Shown: positions 61,450 to 64,000 of the stretch, in pieces | How positions within the stretch are numbered: the stretch's first letter is position 1 | How the letters are laid out: the number at the start of each line of letters is the position of its first letter | From: Peribacillus butanolivorans | GTDB taxonomy: Bacteria > Bacillota > Bacilli > Bacillales > DSM-1321 | Length of the DNA stretch: 64,000 nucleotides | Assembly (NCBI RefSeq): GCF_001273755.1 | Contig: NZ_LGYA01000001.1 | Coordinates: forward strand, 235,199 to 299,198 | Direction: 5' to 3' | The notes under the pieces: model-generated | Seen by the model: only the letters and a program-made list of their open reading frames with translations | Told to the model about the DNA's origin: nothing | Databases searched by the model: none | Program-made: the position numbers and the translations under genes

Positions 61450-62646
61450 ATGAGGGAAACCTTAGTGGGTGAGCAGGTAAGAGGTTCTGATAAAATATGG
61501 ACACGTGACTTTATCATGATTTGTTTGGCAAATCTGTGTATTTTCATGGGTTTCCAAATGACGATGCCGACCATCCCGCTGTTTGTTGAGCAGCTTGGAG
61601 GGGACGATCGCCTAGTAGGGGCTGTCCTAGGGATTTTTACATTTTCCGCTCTGCTTGTTCGGCCAATTGCCGGAAAATTATTGGAAACGAAAGGAAGACG
61701 TATTGTTTTTCTTATCGGGTTAGCCATTTTCGCTATATCCGTGGGTTCCTTCGGTTTTATGGGGAGCATCGGATTGTTATTTTTAATGCGGATTGTACAG
61801 GGAGTCGGCTGGGGTTTTTCTTCAACAGCTTCAGGCACCATCGCCTCTGACATAATTCCGGCCAAACGCCGTGGCGAAGGGATGGGGTATTACGGATTAT
61901 CGGGCAATCTAGCACTCGCATTCGGTCCATCACTGGGGCTTTTGCTAGTTACAGTCCTTCCATTTCAAGAGCTGTTTCTGATTTGTTCTTTGTTAGGATT
62001 GTTTGCTGTAATGATGGGATCGATGATTCGATATCAAAAAGTGGAAATAAATCCGTTAACTGCTGTGGCTGCAAAGAGGTTTGATATTTATGAGAAAAGT
62101 GCCCTGCAGCCATCTCTGCTTATTTTCTTTATTTCCGTTACATTTGGTGGAATCGCAACTTTCCTGCCACTTTATACAGCTGAAAAAGGTGTGAGTGGAA
62201 TTCAGTGGTACTTCTTGCTTTATGCAATGGCTCTCATGGTCACGAGATTATTCTCTGGCCGATTATATGACAGAAGAGGCCACCGGGCAATCTTTGTGCC
62301 ATCAACAGTGCTCATCATGACAGGTATGCTCCTGTTAGCTTGGATGCCAAGTGAAGCGGTACTATATATAGCTGCGGTGCTTTATGGATTTGGATTCGGT
62401 TCAGTTCAGCCGGCCTTGCAGGCATGGTCGATTGAAAAAACAGCACCCAATCGTAAAGCGATGGCAAATGCCACTTATTTCTCATTTTTCGACCTTGGAG
62501 TTGGTATAGGAGCTATTGTTTTCGGACAGATTGGTTACCTTTTCGGCTATCGGAGTATCTATATCACAGCAGCTGTCTCGATTTTCATTTCGATTATAGT
62601 TTATATTTGGATTGTTAGAAGTGAGGGTAAGTTAAAAATAGTATAG
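61450..62646 (+). CDS. MFS transporter (YwoG/YfkF-like)
   Basis: A 398-residue major facilitator with 12 helices. The start FIMICLANLCIFMGFQMTMPTIPLFVEQLGG and the loop GKLLETKGRRIVF between helices 2 and 3 fit the drug-efflux-like group; motif C appears as GNLALAFGPSLG. The C-half has GRLYDRRGHRAIF. ATG after GAAGGTGAAGGA. Function is likely export of a small molecule, substrate unknown. Single gene. Confidence 0.82.
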   Translation: MRETLVGEQVRGSDKIWTRDFIMICLANLCIFMGFQMTMPTIPLFVEQLGGDDRLVGAVLGIFTFSALLVRPIAGKLLETKGRRIVFLIGLAIFAISVGSFGFMGSIGLLFLMRIVQGVGWGFSSTASGTIASDIIPAKRRGEGMGYYGLSGNLALAFGPSLGLLLVTVLPFQELFLICSLLGLFAVMMGSMIRYQKVEINPLTAVAAKRFDIYEKSALQPSLLIFFISVTFGGIATFLPLYTAEKGVSGIQWYFLLYAMALMVTRLFSGRLYDRRGHRAIFVPSTVLIMTGMLLLAWMPSEAVLYIAAVLYGFGFGSVQPALQAWSIEKTAPNRKAMANATYFSFFDLGVGIGAIVFGQIGYLFGYRSIYITAAVSIFISIIVYIWIVRSEGKLKIV

Positions 62647-62849
62647 AAATTTTGGATGACTCCATTGAGGGGTTATCTTTTTTTTTGTAGTAAAGTTTGC
62701 CCGATTGAATGGAAATGGTTTTTGGTAGATTTAAGGGGTTATCCGACGTGGATACTAAATATATAAAAAATGGAAAAACTTTGTTATTATCTAAAAGAGA
62801 TTATACATACGATAATATAAGGTCTAAGTGAAGGAAGGGGAATCTTTGG

Positions 62850-64000
62850 ATGGATGATTCTTCAAATGAAGAAATGACGTTAGAAAGAAGGAAGCAGATT
62901 TTCCAAGAAGAGCTTGAAGTTTTATGGGAAAGGCGGCTCATCCCAAAAACAGAATATATACGGATTAGCAGGGCGTATGATCGGCATTTTCAAAGAGCCC
63001 TTTATAAACAAAAACAATTAGATAATGAAAAAAAGCAAGCTAGTCCCAAAGCAGAGACAATATTGAAAAGTGAGGCAGCTGAGAAGAAGGTTCAAGATAA
63101 CCTCGTTAAAGATGAAGAATCACATCAAGAAGGAGTACAAGGGATACCTATATTTGACGAATCAATAATGAATGATAAGAAGGTTTCGGATGTCCCTAAC
63201 GAACCAGTTATAGTAGAAAGACCTGAACTGGTCATCGCGAGCATCCCTGAAAGGAAACCTGCTAATCAACAGCGGGTAATCAAGCAGGAGAAGCCTGTTC
63301 AGCCAATAAAGCCAAAGAGAACACCCGAGCAAATCCGGGAACGGAATATCTCTGTCGTCCTGCTCACGGGGGTAATTTTACTTCTATTTGGAGGTTTAAT
63401 TTTGGCAACCTCATCATGGGGTAATTTGAATGCGGTTCTGAAGGTGTTTTTCATAGGAATGGTATCCGTCGTTTTCGCGGGAATGGCCTTTATCGCCTGG
63501 AAGCTGAAAATTAAGCAGACGGCTTTTGCTTTCCTGACGCTTGCAGGATTATTTATTCCAATTACGATTTTATCAGCTTCATATTATCAGATATTTGGAG
63601 AGTACTTATCGCTTAATGGTGAAGGGCGGGCTCTACTTGGTTTTCTTGGAGGATTACTTTGCTTTGGCATATATTTCAAGATTGCTGATTACTTTAAGTC
63701 GAAAATATTCATTATCATATCCATATTAACGTTTGCTGTTACCTGTTACTTCGGTTTTGCTTTTGCGACTTCAACGATTGAGTGGATGTTTTTGACGGTT
63801 AGTGTCCTTAATCTATTGCTTTTATGGAATGTTGAACAGTTGAAAAATAGGAAAAAATTAGTGTTATTCAAACCGTTCATTTTTCAATTCATCCTGTTTA
63901 AAATCATTGTGGAAACCTTTGTTATTTTGACATTATTTTCAAGTAACCTGGTTTATTCGATATCATTGATTGTCATTTCTGTTTTGTTTTTAATTTTTGC
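62850..64000 (+). CDS. Large membrane protein, N-terminal part (cut by window end)
   Basis: At least 383 residues without a stop before the window end. Residues 1-165 are cytoplasmic and charged, with an N-terminal helix (LERRKQIFQEELEVLWERRLIPKTEYIRISRAYDRHF) and a low-complexity linker. Membrane helices begin at about 168 (ISVVLLTGVILLLFGGLILATSSWGNLNAVLKVFFIGMVSV) in the pattern of DUF2157-like or SCO7613-C-terminal-type proteins. ATG at 62850 after AAGGAAGGGG. The C-terminal part lies outside the window. Function unknown. Confidence 0.7.
   Translation, partial: MDDSSNEEMTLERRKQIFQEELEVLWERRLIPKTEYIRISRAYDRHFQRALYKQKQLDNEKKQASPKAETILKSEAAEKKVQDNLVKDEESHQEGVQGIPIFDESIMNDKKVSDVPNEPVIVERPELVIASIPERKPANQQRVIKQEKPVQPIKPKRTPEQIRERNISVVLLTGVILLLFGGLILATSSWGNLNAVLKVFFIGMVSVVFAGMAFIAWKLKIKQTAFAFLTLAGLFIPITILSASYYQIFGEYLSLNGEGRALLGFLGGLLCFGIYFKIADYFKSKIFIIISILTFAVTCYFGFAFATSTIEWMFLTVSVLNLLLLWNVEQLKNRKKLVLFKPFIFQFILFKIIVETFVILTLFSSNLVYSISLIVISVLFLIF

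Noticed and set aside
61383-61865. 160-codon minus-strand open frame
   Set aside because: It is antisense to the MFS transporter gene with mirrored composition and no start signal.
1-64000. CRISPR arrays, tRNA or rRNA genes, intact insertion sequences
   Set aside because: No regularly spaced repeats, cloverleaf sequences, rRNA segments or complete transposase genes were seen on either strand.

Overview
The window looks like chromosome of a low-GC, spore-former-type Bacillaceae bacterium (Bacillus sensu lato). Strong AGGAGG-type ribosome sites, frequent TTG/GTG starts, tight same-strand operons and close matches to Bacillus subtilis gene sets (ytmI/tcy, yxlEFG, yxd/yxe, bcrC, tcyABC) support this. 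I see no rRNA, tRNA, CRISPR array or intact insertion sequence. It is an accessory, transport-rich stretch with several decayed genes.

Region by region. (1) 0.2-1.9 kb: a berberine-bridge-type FAD oxidoreductase with a shortened flavin loop, and a small helical protein. (2) 2.7-18.4 kb: an organosulfur salvage supercluster. A LysR activator is followed by two modules. Module A has monooxygenases ytmO and ytnJ, the glutaredoxin-like ytnI, acetyltransferase ytmI, cystine-type ABC importer tcyJLMN, a second acetyltransferase and an M20 deacylase. Module B has a second ytmO paralogue, a MetNI importer flanked by two MetQ-like lipoproteins, and a second DszA/NtaA-type monooxygenase. The implied pathway is import of S-modified cysteines, N-acetylation, oxidative C-S cleavage, deacetylation and cysteine recovery. 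(3) 18.8-22.7 kb: a thioredoxin-like protein, then an HTH regulator divergent from a yxlEFG-like ABC exporter; two large palindromes lie between them, and a truncated ABC gene follows. (4) 23.0-29.4 kb: an IclR-controlled cluster for arginine or methylarginine use (two amidinotransferase-fold enzymes including ddaH, a decayed ddaH copy, rocB-like M20 enzyme, amino acid permease). (5) 29.6-34.8 kb: a permease, a phage-like small membrane protein, a secreted-protein/membrane-protein pair that resembles a toxin-immunity unit, a C45 hydrolase and a DUF3817 protein. (6) 35-40.2 kb: a BceAB-type peptide-sensing ABC transporter with a YxeA-like protein, convergent with a two-component system whose kinase is not of the usual BceS type. 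(7) 40.7-49.3 kb: MFS pump, tcyABC cystine importer, secreted PHP phosphoesterase, TIGR01777 epimerase, class I aminotransferase. (8) 49.4-58.7 kb: decayed GNAT gene, Fur-box doxX, bcrC, frameshifted MECR-like reductase, orphan phage holin, an NlpC/P60 protein without its catalytic residues, GDYXXLXY/DUF2157 pair, PadR-HAAS-DUF4097 operon and a BASS transporter. (9) 58.7-64 kb: an unrecognised 456-residue protein next to DnaA-box-like sites, an MFS transporter, and a large membrane protein cut by the window end.

The most interesting points for follow-up are the double-module sulfur cluster with two MetQ proteins, the 52-bp perfect palindrome of the yxlEFG-like exporter, the catalytically dead NlpC/P60 protein, the secreted/membrane gene pair between 28-bp repeats, and the unknown protein beside DnaA-box-like sequences. 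All homology statements are from memory and by-eye motif reading; no database search was run.
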